A DNA stretch of 64,000 nt from Mycobacterium sp. GA-2829 (GCF_001499965.1 NZ_LQIT01000004.1:62001-126000), one strand, 5' to 3'; shown: positions 35,697 through 45,115, counted from the stretch's first letter. The notes: a model not told the origin generated them from the letters alone. A program made the numbers and translations.

Positions 35697-38201
35697 CTAA
35701 GACACCTTCGGTCCGTTGAAAAGCAAGTCGTAGACAACGAAAACCCACCCGAGTTTGACCACTGCCTTCGCCTTGTTGACATATCCCTCAATTCGCTTCA
35801 CCATCGGGGCGGCAACCTTCTTAGCCTCTTGCGCTACGCGGGCCAGTCCACCCTCTGCTGTCTTGGCCAACGCGGAGAGATTGTCGAGCCGCTTCTGGGT
35901 GTCGCGCTGCGCCTGTTGCAACCCTTTAACGACGGCGTCGGGAATCGCCTGCACGACCTGTCCCACCCCGTATGCGAAATTCAAACTGTCTCGCGCCCAT
36001 TCCTGCACCGCTCCGCCGAAGGAACTCCCGACGTTGCGCGCCGCCTGAACCACCGATTGCACGGCGTTGGTCACCTGCTGCCCGAAGCCGACGATGGATC
36101 CACGCGCACTGTCGTTGAGCGTGTCGAGCGCCCTTGTCACCGTCGAAACCGTCTGGCGCATCGCGTGCGCGATGGCCTCCACCGACGCCCGCACCGCATT
36201 GGCGACGCTCCGGACGATCAACGTGATCGGGTTGACGGCCCTCGGCGGCGTTACCGCATTGCTCGTGCCGGTGTCGACGACCGCGAGTTGTCCGCTAAGA
36301 CTCGTGGGGTCTCCACCCAGGCTCCCTACCATCTGCCCCAGATAGAGACGCTTGCCGTCGGGGCTGACCACCGCGGACGTCAGCGCCCCGGGGTCGATCG
36401 CGATTCGACTGAGCATCGTCCCGTCTGCTGTGCTCACCACTCCGATGGCCATCTGGGCCTCGTCGCCGACGACCGTGGCGGTGGGTATGTACAACCGGGT
36501 GCCGTCAGGGCTCAGCACTGGCGGGGACGGGAACACACCACTCACGAGCGAATGCACCGCCCCGGTCGTCGTGTCGATCTTCCACAGCGTCCCCGATGGA
36601 GTGCCCCCGGGTGTGTTGGTGGAGCTTTCGGTGTAGACGTATCTGCCATCCGGGCTCACGAGGATGACGCCGTTGGTCGCCGGCGAAGTCGAGCGGTCAC
36701 CGAAGTCCACCTCCACCACAACAGATTTCGTGGCGGTGTCGACGACGGTCAGGCTCGCCTGGTTCGTCGTCGACCCGAGCGGCTCGAACGTCATGGTGCT
36801 GATGAACAGTTTGGCGCCGTCAGGCGACAGCGCCAACGCCATCGGATATCCCTCGGTCAGGATCGGGTCGGGGTCCGCGGTGCTCGTCGCCGGATCGATC
36901 ACGTACACCGCCCGCTCGGCGTAGTCCGCGACGTACACGGTCTGGGCGTCGTTCTGGCTGATGACGATGTCGAGTGTCCCGGACCCGTAGGCTCCCGCGA
37001 AGACGCCGATCGGGATCGTGGCGACCTGGATGTTGTCGTGCTGCAGGTCGATCACTGTGACGGTGCTGTCCGTGTTGGCGGTGTACAGGCGTCTGCCGTC
37101 GGGGCTGACCACCAGTCCGGTCGCGGTGGTGTTACCCAGATCGATGGCGTCCCCGGCGACCTGCCCGCTGACCGCGTCGATGACGACGATCCTGTTGTAG
37201 ATTCGCCCGTCGTCACCCTGACCGATCGCCGAGACGTACAGCTTCTTCCCGTCGGGGCTGAACGCATAGGGCTTTGCCGACGTCGAGAATCCGCTCTGGA
37301 GAACGTATCCCACTTCGACCGGATCGCCGAGCCGCCGATTCGTCGCTGTGTCGATGCCGTGCACCGTGCTCATCGGCAACGCGGTGCCGCCCGGCCCCGT
37401 CATGGTGATGACGAAGACCCTGCGCCCGTCGGGGCTGGCGATCACCGCGTACGGCAGACCGCTACCGAACTCAACGCGGTCGACGACCCCCGACGGCGTC
37501 GCTGCCGCCGCGAGCGGCGCGTTGCCGGAGGGGGCCGACTCGCCGGTGGTCTGCAGGGCCACCGGAGCCGCGCTCGCGCCGCGCTGATTCTCGGGCCGAT
37601 AGGCGGCCACCGCGATTTCGCTCAGCGCGGGGGCGGCGGGCGCGGTAGGCGCCTGCGGACCGGTGTCGTCGCCGATCAACTCCGGAAGCACTTCGGATAC
37701 CGGACTCTCGGGCAGCATCGGTTCGACCTCGACTGCCGGCATCTCCGCGACGGCGGGGGTCAGCACCGGTGCCGGAGCTTCCTCGACGAGCGTGAGGGTG
37801 TGCTGCGTCGACTCCGTTTCCAACCCGCCGGTGTCGACATCCGTGTCGAGGTCGTCGCCGGTGTCGAGGTCCTCAGTATCGAGGTCATCGGTATCGCGGT
37901 CGTCGGTATCGAGATCGCCGCTTTCGTCGCCGGTGTCGTTCTCCTCGCCGGCGTCGTCGTTCTCATCGCCGGTGTCGTTATCGTCGGCGGTACCGGCGTT
38001 CTCGTCATTGTCCCGAGCGTCCTGCGAGGACGACGGGGAGGGGGCGGGCCCGCTCTCGTCGTGGGCGTAGGCAACACCCGTTCCGTTAGCGACTGCGATA
38101 CCCAGCCCGAGAGCTACCGCGCCCGCGCCGAGCCACTGATATGGCTCCACGCGGTTGCGATGCCCATTCTTCGAACACCGTGCGCTGCGCTGACTTGCCA
38201 T
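35697..38201 (-). CDS. Exported acidic beta-propeller surface protein
   Basis: An 834-residue secreted protein. A basic N-terminus is followed by the signal helix WLGAGAVALGLGIAVANGTG and cleavage near VAYA-HD. Residues about 50-130 are highly acidic, with repeats of the D-L-D-T-D-D type. Residues about 230-660 form a YncE-like seven-bladed beta-propeller with repeated SPDG(R/K)(R/K)LY motifs. The last 170 residues are helical (VVQAARNVG, KRLDNLSALAKTAEGG). The ATG at 38201 has a GGGGGAAC site upstream and a short AT-rich promoter region. It resembles large mycobacterial envelope proteins of unknown role; adhesion or cell-wall binding is possible. Confidence 0.8.
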   Translation of the reverse strand: MASQRSARCSKNGHRNRVEPYQWLGAGAVALGLGIAVANGTGVAYAHDESGPAPSPSSSQDARDNDENAGTADDNDTGDENDDAGEENDTGDESGDLDTDDRDTDDLDTEDLDTGDDLDTDVDTGGLETESTQHTLTLVEEAPAPVLTPAVAEMPAVEVEPMLPESPVSEVLPELIGDDTGPQAPTAPAAPALSEIAVAAYRPENQRGASAAPVALQTTGESAPSGNAPLAAAATPSGVVDRVEFGSGLPYAVIASPDGRRVFVITMTGPGGTALPMSTVHGIDTATNRRLGDPVEVGYVLQSGFSTSAKPYAFSPDGKKLYVSAIGQGDDGRIYNRIVVIDAVSGQVAGDAIDLGNTTATGLVVSPDGRRLYTANTDSTVTVIDLQHDNIQVATIPIGVFAGAYGSGTLDIVISQNDAQTVYVADYAERAVYVIDPATSTADPDPILTEGYPMALALSPDGAKLFISTMTFEPLGSTTNQASLTVVDTATKSVVVEVDFGDRSTSPATNGVILVSPDGRYVYTESSTNTPGGTPSGTLWKIDTTTGAVHSLVSGVFPSPPVLSPDGTRLYIPTATVVGDEAQMAIGVVSTADGTMLSRIAIDPGALTSAVVSPDGKRLYLGQMVGSLGGDPTSLSGQLAVVDTGTSNAVTPPRAVNPITLIVRSVANAVRASVEAIAHAMRQTVSTVTRALDTLNDSARGSIVGFGQQVTNAVQSVVQAARNVGSSFGGAVQEWARDSLNFAYGVGQVVQAIPDAVVKGLQQAQRDTQKRLDNLSALAKTAEGGLARVAQEAKKVAAPMVKRIEGYVNKAKAVVKLGWVFVVYDLLFNGPKVS

Positions 38202-38316
38202 GTAGTTCCCCCGGTCGTGTTTGCCGGAATACAATTAACACGACCGTCAGCTATGTGCTAGCTAAATCAAGCAGTTTCCCCCGTTCGAACGACACACACG
38301 CGCCGGCGGGGCGGAG

Positions 38317-39693
38317 TCAACGGTTGAGCAGTGTCTTCAACTCCGTGTCGAAGCGGTCGGCGAGATCCCACAGGTCGTCGACAAGCTGCGGGCACGAGAT
38401 GATGCCGACATTCATCTGCCCGCCCTGCGACATCACCGTGACGTTGAGCCCGGAGCCGTGGAAGATCGGACCGAGCGGATACAGCGCCTTGACCTCGGCG
38501 CCGCAGGTGTACAGCTTCATCGGCGGGCCGGCCACGTTCGAGAACACGAGGTTGTGGATCGCCGTGCGGCTCAGCGGCGTGTGCGCCATCAAGTTCATCA
38601 GCCAGCCGAACGCACCGCGCGACGGCAGCTCGGCCAGATCCACCAACAGCGTCGGGCCGAGCGACGAACTATGTTGCTTCGCATTCGAATTGGATTCAGC
38701 GATCTTACGCAGCCGGTCGAGCGGATCCTCGATGTCGGTGTGCAGGTTGCAGAACATTCCCGACAGCTGATTGCGCCCCGGCCGGTCGGACTGGTCACGG
38801 ACCGACGACGGCACCACGGCGATCAGCGGACGGTCCGGTAGCTCGCCGAACTCCTGCAGCATCCCCCGGAGCGCGCCGGCGCACAGCGCCATCACCACGT
38901 CGTTGACCTTGACGTCGTACGCGTTCTTCACACGTTTGACGTCGTCGAGGCTCAGCTGCGTCAACGCGATGGTGCGCTCAGGTGTGAGCTCGGCGTTGAA
39001 GCGCGTTGCCGGAGCGCTGAACGGCGCGGCCATGGCCGTTCCACTGACGGCACGGCCCACGGTCCGGACGACCGTCGACGCGGTACCCGGGAGGGCCCTC
39101 GCCAGCTGCAACGGCCGAGTGAGGAACCGCAGCAGCCCGTCGCCCGCGATCTCCAACGGCGTCGCGTCACCCGGTCCCTCGACCGGGTCGGGGGGTGGCG
39201 CGTCAGGATCCGGCGAACACAGCTGGTTGAGCAGATGGGCCGCCGACACCCCGTCGACCGCGGCATGGTGCAACTTGAGCATCAGCGCGAGCGCACCGCT
39301 GTCCTCGGTGTCGCCGACGCCCTCGATCACCCACATCTCCCATAGCGGCTTGCCGCGATCGAGTGGTATCGACGCGATGTGGGCACACAGTTCGGCCAGT
39401 TCCTTGCGCCCGCCCGGCGACGGCAAGCTGACCCGTTTCACGTGTCGGGACACATCGAAGGACCGGTCTTCCACCCACACCGGATGGTCCAGATTGAGCC
39501 GGCTGTCGGCGATCTTGGCCCGCAGCTCCGGCAGCGCCGCCATCCGCGCTGCGAGATCGCTGCGGAAGCGTTCGAAGGTGTAGCCACCGGGGACCGTCGA
39601 CGGATCCAACTCGATGATCGAGCACACGTGCAGCGGTACCGCGGCTGACTCGCTGTACCACAGGCCCGCGTCCAGGCCGCTCAACCGCTCCAT
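38317..39693 (-). CDS. Wax ester synthase/diacylglycerol acyltransferase (WS/DGAT)
   Basis: A 458-residue WS/DGAT enzyme. The catalytic motif HHAAVDG is at residues 142-148. The family N-terminus MERLSGLDAGLWYSES and the C-terminal block NVTVMSQGGQMNVGI are present. It should transfer an acyl group from acyl-CoA to diacylglycerol or a long-chain alcohol at the membrane, making storage lipid. Mycobacteria carry many paralogues, so the specific role of this one is open. It stands alone on the minus strand, 94 bases after the MFS gene. Confidence 0.92.
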   Translation of the reverse strand: MERLSGLDAGLWYSESAAVPLHVCSIIELDPSTVPGGYTFERFRSDLAARMAALPELRAKIADSRLNLDHPVWVEDRSFDVSRHVKRVSLPSPGGRKELAELCAHIASIPLDRGKPLWEMWVIEGVGDTEDSGALALMLKLHHAAVDGVSAAHLLNQLCSPDPDAPPPDPVEGPGDATPLEIAGDGLLRFLTRPLQLARALPGTASTVVRTVGRAVSGTAMAAPFSAPATRFNAELTPERTIALTQLSLDDVKRVKNAYDVKVNDVVMALCAGALRGMLQEFGELPDRPLIAVVPSSVRDQSDRPGRNQLSGMFCNLHTDIEDPLDRLRKIAESNSNAKQHSSSLGPTLLVDLAELPSRGAFGWLMNLMAHTPLSRTAIHNLVFSNVAGPPMKLYTCGAEVKALYPLGPIFHGSGLNVTVMSQGGQMNVGIISCPQLVDDLWDLADRFDTELKTLLNR

Positions 39694-39786
39694 TCGCGTG
39701 CAGTACCCACGTTTGCGTCTCGATCAAACAGTCGTCGCCGCCGACCCCGAGCGGAGCGTTGCCACCGCTCCGCCCGTGGCTCGGAG

Positions 39787-41166
39787 TCAAAGGGTCGACG
39801 TCGTCGCGGGCGTATCGGCTGCGCGTGCGGCCATGGCCGGTCCGCCCGCCTTGATACTGCTGGCCTCGTCGAGATTCAGACCCGTGGTCTCCGGTGCCCA
39901 CACGACCGAGATCGCGGCGGCGAAGAGCAGCAATGCGGCCGCGACGACCATGGTGCCGCCGATTCCGAGGTGCTCCAGCGACAGCGGCACCAGGAAGACG
40001 CCGACGGCCGATCCGACGCGGGTGAAGGCGGTGATCAGCCCGACGGCTGTGGCGCGGACCGCGGTGGGGAACAACTCGTTCGGGTACACCCACGTGAGCA
40101 CCTGCGGACCGCCGTTGAAGATCGCGAAGCCGGTGAACGCGGCGACCAGGATCAGCGTCGACGCACCCGGCGCGACGCCGAGCACCAACAACGAGAGCCC
40201 GGCGCACAACGATCCCCAGATCACCATGCGTCGCCGTCCGCTCTTGTTGATGACACACAGCGCGGCGACGACCCCGATCAGGAACAGGAACTCCAGGACG
40301 GCAGCGCCCATGTTGTGCGAGATTCCGCTCATGCCGAATGCGGCGAGGATGTCCGGACCGAAGGTGTAGATCGCGAAAACCGGGATGTTGGAACAGGTGT
40401 AGAACGTGACGACGTAGAGCAGCCGGCCCAGGTATCCGCCGCGCAGCAGATCGCGCCACGTGGCCTTCGCGGTGGTCTCGAGCTGCAGATCCGCGACGCT
40501 GACGTCGGATCCGTAGATCCGGGTGAGGACGCGCTGGGCCTCCTCCGCACGGCCACGGCTGATGAGCCACCGCGGCGACTCCGGCGTGCCCAGACGCAGC
40601 ACCAGCAGGGCCAACGCGGGGACCGCGGCGCTCGCGAGGAACCATCGCCAACCGTCGTCGCCGAGGGAGCGCATCATCGCGTCGCCGACGAAGTAGGCGC
40701 CGGCCGCGCCGACGAAGAACATGCACACCAGGCCGCTGAGGAAGGGGCCGCGATACTTCCGCGGCGCGAATTCGGTGAGCAGGGACGACGCCATCGGATA
40801 GTCGGCGGCCACCACCGCCCCGATGAAGATGCGCGCCACCAACAGCATCCAGCCCTCGGTCACAAAGAACTGCGCGATCGAGATCGCCGCGATGAGCCCC
40901 AGATCCAACGTGTACATGACCTGACGCCCGTACCGGTCGGTGAGGAAGCCCGAGACCGCGCCACCGAAGAGCATGCCGATCAGCGCGCCGGCGCCGACCA
41001 GACCTTCCATGGCCGCCGACAGGTTGAGCTGCGGCCCGGCAGTCACCAGGGCGATACCGATACTGCTGAGGATGTAGCCGTCCAGCAGCGGCCCGCCGGC
41101 GGCGAACAGCGCCAGTCGCTTGTGGAATCCCGACAGTGGAGCGTCGTCAAGGACGTGTGGTTTCAC
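39787..41166 (-). CDS. MFS transporter, sugar-porter/aromatic-acid type
   Basis: A 459-residue major facilitator with 12 helices. The A-like motif GFLTDRYGRQVMY lies between helices 2 and 3, and RIFIGAVVAADYP and FNGGPQVLTWVYPNELFPT match the sugar-porter/organic-acid branch. The GTG start has AAGGAG upstream. It is divergent from the thioesterase gene, and the shared intergenic region carries a TGGTC-type operator (41254-41271) also found upstream of the enoyl-CoA hydratase. It probably imports the carboxylic acid that the neighbouring ligase activates. Confidence 0.85.
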   Translation of the reverse strand: MKPHVLDDAPLSGFHKRLALFAAGGPLLDGYILSSIGIALVTAGPQLNLSAAMEGLVGAGALIGMLFGGAVSGFLTDRYGRQVMYTLDLGLIAAISIAQFFVTEGWMLLVARIFIGAVVAADYPMASSLLTEFAPRKYRGPFLSGLVCMFFVGAAGAYFVGDAMMRSLGDDGWRWFLASAAVPALALLVLRLGTPESPRWLISRGRAEEAQRVLTRIYGSDVSVADLQLETTAKATWRDLLRGGYLGRLLYVVTFYTCSNIPVFAIYTFGPDILAAFGMSGISHNMGAAVLEFLFLIGVVAALCVINKSGRRRMVIWGSLCAGLSLLVLGVAPGASTLILVAAFTGFAIFNGGPQVLTWVYPNELFPTAVRATAVGLITAFTRVGSAVGVFLVPLSLEHLGIGGTMVVAAALLLFAAAISVVWAPETTGLNLDEASSIKAGGPAMAARAADTPATTSTL

Positions 41167-41253
41167 GTTCGATCTCCTTGGTGGCAGAGCCCGCCCCCGC
41201 GGCCACAGGGGTGGCGCGGCCGCAGAGTCGGGACATTCAAACTAAACCGGGTG

Positions 41254-41271
41254 TAGTGGTCTAGCCAGTAG
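41254..41271. promoter_or_regulatory. Putative GntR/FadR operator between MFS and thioesterase genes
   Basis: tagtggtctagccagtag contains the dyad TGGTCTAGCCA. Seventeen of its 18 bases recur at 45037-45054 upstream of the enoyl-CoA hydratase. The core fits the TGGTnnnACCA-like operators of FadR-type GntR regulators, and such a regulator is encoded 560 bases away. It lies about 90 bases upstream of the MFS start and 105 upstream of the thioesterase start. Confidence 0.55.
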
Positions 41272-41376
41272 TAAAAGTAAACTGAGATGGCCGCCGTGTC
41301 GCGGCTTTCGAGAAGATTCCCTGAAGTGCGGCGGTGGCTCCGCCCCCGCCACCTGCGAGTTCAACAAGGAGTACAC

Positions 41377-41766
41377 ATGTCGTTGACAGGATCGTTATCG
41401 CGGACCGTGGGCGAGTCGGACACCGCCGCCGGGTTCGGGGACCACTTTCCCCGCGCGGCCTCCACACCGTTCGTCCTCGGACTCGCAGAAGTGGCGTGCC
41501 ACAATGTGATTGCACCCGAGCTGACGGAAGGTGAGGTCACCGTCGGCACCGCCGCGACCATCGAGCACCAGCTGCCCAGCCCCGTCGGTGCGACGCTGAC
41601 CGCCCAGGCGCGCCTCGTCGAACGGGAGGGCCGCCGACTTCGATTCGAGGTACAGGTGTACGACGGCGACGACGTATGCGCGACTGTGAGCCACAGCCGC
41701 GCGGTCGTCCTGGCCGAGAGGATCGAGCAGCGCCTGGCGAGCCGTGCGGCGGAACTGACTGGCTGA
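41377..41766 (+). CDS. Hotdog-fold thioesterase (FlK-like)
   Basis: A 129-residue single hotdog-domain protein. TPFVLGLAEVACHNVIAPELTEGEVTVG resembles the substrate-binding region of FlK-type acyl-CoA thioesterases (TP, E and H being conserved there), and the second half VGATLTAQARLVEREGRRLRFEVQVYD is the usual long beta segment. The ATG has AAGGAG 6 bases upstream, so the upstream extension of the frame is rejected. It may hydrolyse a toxic or excess acyl-CoA of the pathway encoded nearby. It is followed by the GntR regulator after 66 bases. Confidence 0.8.
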   Translation: MSLTGSLSRTVGESDTAAGFGDHFPRAASTPFVLGLAEVACHNVIAPELTEGEVTVGTAATIEHQLPSPVGATLTAQARLVEREGRRLRFEVQVYDGDDVCATVSHSRAVVLAERIEQRLASRAAELTG

Positions 41767-41790
41767 CCACCCGAGGGCGGTACGGTGGAG

Positions 41791-41803
41791 GTGGTCGGAC
41801 CAC
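41791..41803. promoter_or_regulatory. Putative autoregulatory operator of the GntR regulator
   Basis: gtggtcggaccac is a perfect dyad (gtggtc/gaccac around one g) with the TGGTC...GACCA core of FadR-type operators. It lies 29 bases upstream of the GTG start of the GntR gene. Confidence 0.55.
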
Positions 41804-41832
41804 TTCACCAATCGGTAGGCAGGGGCGCAGTC

Positions 41833-42624
41833 GTGGCGAAGAGCAGCACCGGCGAACCGCAGCAGCAGTTCACGCCGGCCAAACGTATCCGCGCGTACGA
41901 GAGCGTCGTCGAGCAGATCGAAAGCGCGATCCTGCGCGGCGATCTGCGCCCCGGCCAACGCCTTCCGAGCGAGCGCGACCTGACCGTTCAGTTCGCGGTC
42001 AGTCGCGCCACCATCCGCGAAGCCCTGCGCGTCCTCGAGAGCCAGGGCCTGGTGAAATCTCGGCAGGGCGATCCGACCGGCGGCGCAGAGGTGCAGGAGT
42101 TCTCACCTGCCGCGTTGAACCGGTCGTTGACCACGATGGTGCACCTCGAGCAGTTCGACCTCGCCGATGTCGTCCAGTTTCGGATGTCCATCGAAGGGTC
42201 GACGACGTTCCTGGCTGCGGTGTCGCACACGCCCGAACAGCTCGAGCGGATGAAGACCGCACACGCGGCGGCCGCACGGGCGGTTCCCCGTGGATACGAG
42301 GCTTTCTCGGCCGCTGACGTCGAGTTCCACCGCTCGGTCGCCGAGGCCGCGGGCAGCGGGCTGCTGCGCGTGTGCAACGAGGTCGCCTGCGGCGTGGTGC
42401 TCAACCTGATCGAGGCGAAACTCAAGGCGGCCTACGACATCGAACAGCTCATGCTCGACAGTTGCCGGCGGCACGCGCTGGTGCTCGACCAGATCGAACA
42501 GCGCAACGGGGCCCAGGCCGCGCGGATGGCGTTGCGCGACATGATGGATCACTACGGCCAGTTCATCCCCGACGACCGGCGCGCTCCGCTGGACGCCTTC
42601 GCCGCTCACATTCCGTTCGGGTGA
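41833..42624 (+). CDS. FadR-subfamily GntR transcriptional regulator
   Basis: A 263-residue regulator. The N-terminal winged helix is typical of GntR proteins: LRPGQRLPSERDLTVQF and SRATIREALRVLESQGLV. The C-terminal all-helical FCD domain holds metal- and ligand-binding histidines and carboxylates (VEFHRSVAEAAGS, HALVLDQIE). The GTG at 41833 with AGGGG upstream is preferred over an earlier ATG at 41785. It probably represses the MFS, thioesterase and hydratase-ligase genes through the shared TGGTC-type operators; the inducer would be an acid or its CoA ester. Confidence 0.88.
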   Translation: MAKSSTGEPQQQFTPAKRIRAYESVVEQIESAILRGDLRPGQRLPSERDLTVQFAVSRATIREALRVLESQGLVKSRQGDPTGGAEVQEFSPAALNRSLTTMVHLEQFDLADVVQFRMSIEGSTTFLAAVSHTPEQLERMKTAHAAAARAVPRGYEAFSAADVEFHRSVAEAAGSGLLRVCNEVACGVVLNLIEAKLKAAYDIEQLMLDSCRRHALVLDQIEQRNGAQAARMALRDMMDHYGQFIPDDRRAPLDAFAAHIPFG

Positions 42625-42648
42625 GGCGAAGGCGTCCGGCCCGCGCCC

Positions 42649-44214
42649 CTACCCGGAGACCGCCACCGGGCGCGGCAGTTCGAATTCGCGCGTGCTCGGG
42701 CCCACGCCGGCCTCCTGCAGTTTGAACTTCTCCACCTTGCCGGTCGGCGTCTTGGGTAGCGCGTCGACGAACTCGATGTAGCGCGGGACCTGGAAACGGG
42801 CCATCCGCTCGTGGCAGAACGACCAGATCTCGTCCTCGCTGGTGTCGAACGCCCCGGGCTTCAAGACGATCGCGACCATCACGTCCTCCTCGGTGAGGTC
42901 CGAGGCGACCCCGTAGGCCGCGCAGTCGAGCACGGCGGGGTGCTCGCGGACGCTCTCCTCGACCTCGAAGGCGGAGATGTTCTCACCGCGACGCCGGATG
43001 GCCTCCTTCTTCCGGCCGATGAAGTAGACGTTGCCGTCCTCGTCCATCTTGGCGAGGTCACCGCTGTGAAACCACATGTTGCGCTGGGCCTCGGTGGTGG
43101 CGGCCGGGTTCTCGTAGTACCCGGAGTAGGTGGTGTAGGGCACCTTGGGCCGAATCAGCAACTCGCCGACGGTGTTCGGCGTAACCGGCTCGTCGACGTC
43201 ATCGGCGATGCGGACCTCGAACTCCTCGACCACCCGGCCACAGGATCCGGGTACCCGCGGCTGATCGAAACGCTGCGTGATGGGGATGTTGCCCTCGACC
43301 GACCCGTAGAGCTCGACCACGGTGAGCCCGAAGCGCTTCTCGAACGCCTCCACCGACTCCGGCACGGGAACACCCCAGGCGAGGCGGACGGGGTTGTCGG
43401 CGTCGTCGGGCCGCGGTTCGGCCTTGGCCAGGATGGACAGCGTCGCGCCCATGAAATCGAATACGGTGGCGCCGGTCTCGCGCACCTCGGCCCAGAACCG
43501 CGACGCGCTGAACCGTCGGCTGATTGCCGCCGTCGCGCCGAGCAGCAGCGCGGGCACGGTGGTCAGCGCGGTGGCATCGGCGTGGAACAGCGGGAACGGG
43601 CAGTACAGCACGTCGTCCTGGCGCAGGCCGAAGTCCCGGATGGCGATGCGGGCCTGCGAGGTGAAGTAACGATGCGACAGCACACAGGCTTTCGACCGTC
43701 CGGTGGTGCCCGAGGTGTAGAGCAGCGCCGAGACGTCGCTGTGCCGCACTTCGACCGGCGGCACGCTCTGCCGGTACAGGTTGCCCAACTGATCCGGCGC
43801 GTTCTGCGCGGACCCGGATGTCACCACCGGCGCGTCGATGCCGGCGCTGGCCAGCGCCACCACCAACACGTCGCGCAGGTCCGCGTCCGCGATGAAGACC
43901 TTGGCGTCGGCCAGCCGCACCGCGTGCTCGAGGCCCAGGCCCTTGAACTCGGTGTTGATCGGCACCCACGCCGCGCCGAGGCGGTTCGACGCGAACCATG
44001 TGTGCTCACAGGCCAGCGAGTTCCGCATGAACACCCCGACCCGGTCGCCCCGCCCGACGCCGTGCACCTCCCGCAGTCCGCCCGCGAGGCGGCCGGCCGC
44101 ATCCTCGAATTCGGCGAACGTGACCGACCGGCCCTCGATCTTGAGGAAGGTCCGGTCCGGCCATCGGGTCGCGGCCTCGGCGAGCGCGGAAGTCAGCGTG
44201 GCGTCATCGTGCAT
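42649..44214 (-). CDS. AMP-forming acyl-CoA synthetase
   Basis: A 521-residue ANL-superfamily ligase. The P-loop-like motif LYTSGTTGRSKACVLSH is at about 160-176, VELYGSVEG gives the adenine-binding region, and the C-terminal hinge and lysine are in GRKKEAIRRRGENIS and LPKTPTGKVEK. It should activate a carboxylic acid to its CoA ester via an acyl-adenylate, in the style of CaiC/crotonobetaine- or aryl-CoA ligases. The ATG at 44214 is preferred, although the frame begins at 44274 inside the hydratase gene. It follows the enoyl-CoA hydratase by 43 bases in the same operon. Confidence 0.88.
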   Translation of the reverse strand: MHDDATLTSALAEAATRWPDRTFLKIEGRSVTFAEFEDAAGRLAGGLREVHGVGRGDRVGVFMRNSLACEHTWFASNRLGAAWVPINTEFKGLGLEHAVRLADAKVFIADADLRDVLVVALASAGIDAPVVTSGSAQNAPDQLGNLYRQSVPPVEVRHSDVSALLYTSGTTGRSKACVLSHRYFTSQARIAIRDFGLRQDDVLYCPFPLFHADATALTTVPALLLGATAAISRRFSASRFWAEVRETGATVFDFMGATLSILAKAEPRPDDADNPVRLAWGVPVPESVEAFEKRFGLTVVELYGSVEGNIPITQRFDQPRVPGSCGRVVEEFEVRIADDVDEPVTPNTVGELLIRPKVPYTTYSGYYENPAATTEAQRNMWFHSGDLAKMDEDGNVYFIGRKKEAIRRRGENISAFEVEESVREHPAVLDCAAYGVASDLTEEDVMVAIVLKPGAFDTSEDEIWSFCHERMARFQVPRYIEFVDALPKTPTGKVEKFKLQEAGVGPSTREFELPRPVAVSG

Positions 44215-44257
44215 GGTGGGTCGGCTCTCTCCTCGACGGGTGGTCAATTGGGGGCTG

Positions 44258-45025
44258 TCAGCGGGTGCGTTCACGCGCCCGGAAATCGGCGAAGCTCTGC
44301 TCGGTCTCAGCGGATTCGAAGCAGTACGAGGCCATGTCGACCTCCATGCGGAGGTTGAGTTCCTGGCCGGCGTGCGCGGCGAGTTCGACGGCGCGTTTCA
44401 CGCTCGACTGGGAGCGGCGCGGATTACCCGCCAACGACCGCGCCAGCTCACACGCGCGGGCCTGGGGGTCGTCGGCCAGCTCGGTGTACAGGCCGATCGT
44501 CAGACCCTCCGCGGGCTCGACCCAACGACCGGTCAACAGCAGGTCTTTCGCGCGCAGCACACCGACCATCAGGGGAAGACGTCCGGTGATGCCCCCGGTC
44601 GGTGCGTGTCCGATGACCGACTCCGGGAACTTCATCTTGGCCCGCGGACCGGCGATCACGAAGTCGGCGGCCAGCGCGATTTCCGCACCGCCTCCGATCG
44701 CGTAGCCGTGGACCGCGGCCACCACGGGGCACGCGGCCCCGGTCATCAGCCGGGTGATGTCCTGCAGCTGATCGAATGCGACGCGCAGTTCGTCGGCCGA
44801 ACCGGTCTCCGGCGCCAGCGTCTCGGTCAGATCCTCACCCGCGCAGAACGCCCGGCCCGCACCCTGCACGACCACCGCGTCCGCACAATGGGTTTCGCGG
44901 CGCAACGCGTCGACGAACGATCCGAGCAGCTCGACGTTGAGCGCGTTCAGCACGTCGGGCCTGTTCAACGTGATCACCGAGACGCCGCCGTCGCGGTCGA
45001 CGAGTACCGGATCCACTCCGCTCAC
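44258..45025 (-). CDS. Enoyl-CoA hydratase/isomerase family protein
   Basis: A 255-residue crotonase-fold protein. The oxyanion-hole elements are GAGRAFCAGEDL and VAAVHGYAIGGGAEIALAAD. The position of the usual catalytic glutamate is in KMKFPESVIGH. The GTG start has a strong AAAGGAGG site 4 bases upstream. The preceding region holds two TGGTC-type operators. Hydration of an unsaturated acyl-CoA made by the downstream ligase is the simplest role; other crotonase reactions are possible. Confidence 0.87.
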   Translation of the reverse strand: MSGVDPVLVDRDGGVSVITLNRPDVLNALNVELLGSFVDALRRETHCADAVVVQGAGRAFCAGEDLTETLAPETGSADELRVAFDQLQDITRLMTGAACPVVAAVHGYAIGGGAEIALAADFVIAGPRAKMKFPESVIGHAPTGGITGRLPLMVGVLRAKDLLLTGRWVEPAEGLTIGLYTELADDPQARACELARSLAGNPRRSQSSVKRAVELAAHAGQELNLRMEVDMASYCFESAETEQSFADFRARERTR

Positions 45026-45036
45026 GCTTCCTCCTT

Positions 45037-45066
45037 TAGTGGTCTGGCCAGTAGTCTGGCTAGACC
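45037..45066. promoter_or_regulatory. Double GntR-type operator upstream of enoyl-CoA hydratase
   Basis: tagtggtctggccagtag (45037-45054) matches the site at 41254-41271 in 17 of 18 bases. It is followed directly by tggctagacc (45057-45066), the reverse complement of the core ggtctagcca of that same site. The pair sits just upstream of the hydratase ribosome-binding site. Confidence 0.6.
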
Positions 45067-45115
45067 TTTGTCATGTGTCAACAGGGACGCCGCTCCGCGC
45101 ACGGGGCGGGGACGG

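Noticed and set aside
37800-37990. Short repeats resembling a CRISPR or minisatellite
   Set aside because: They are in frame within the surface protein gene and encode acidic D/T/L repeats; spacing and unit are irregular.
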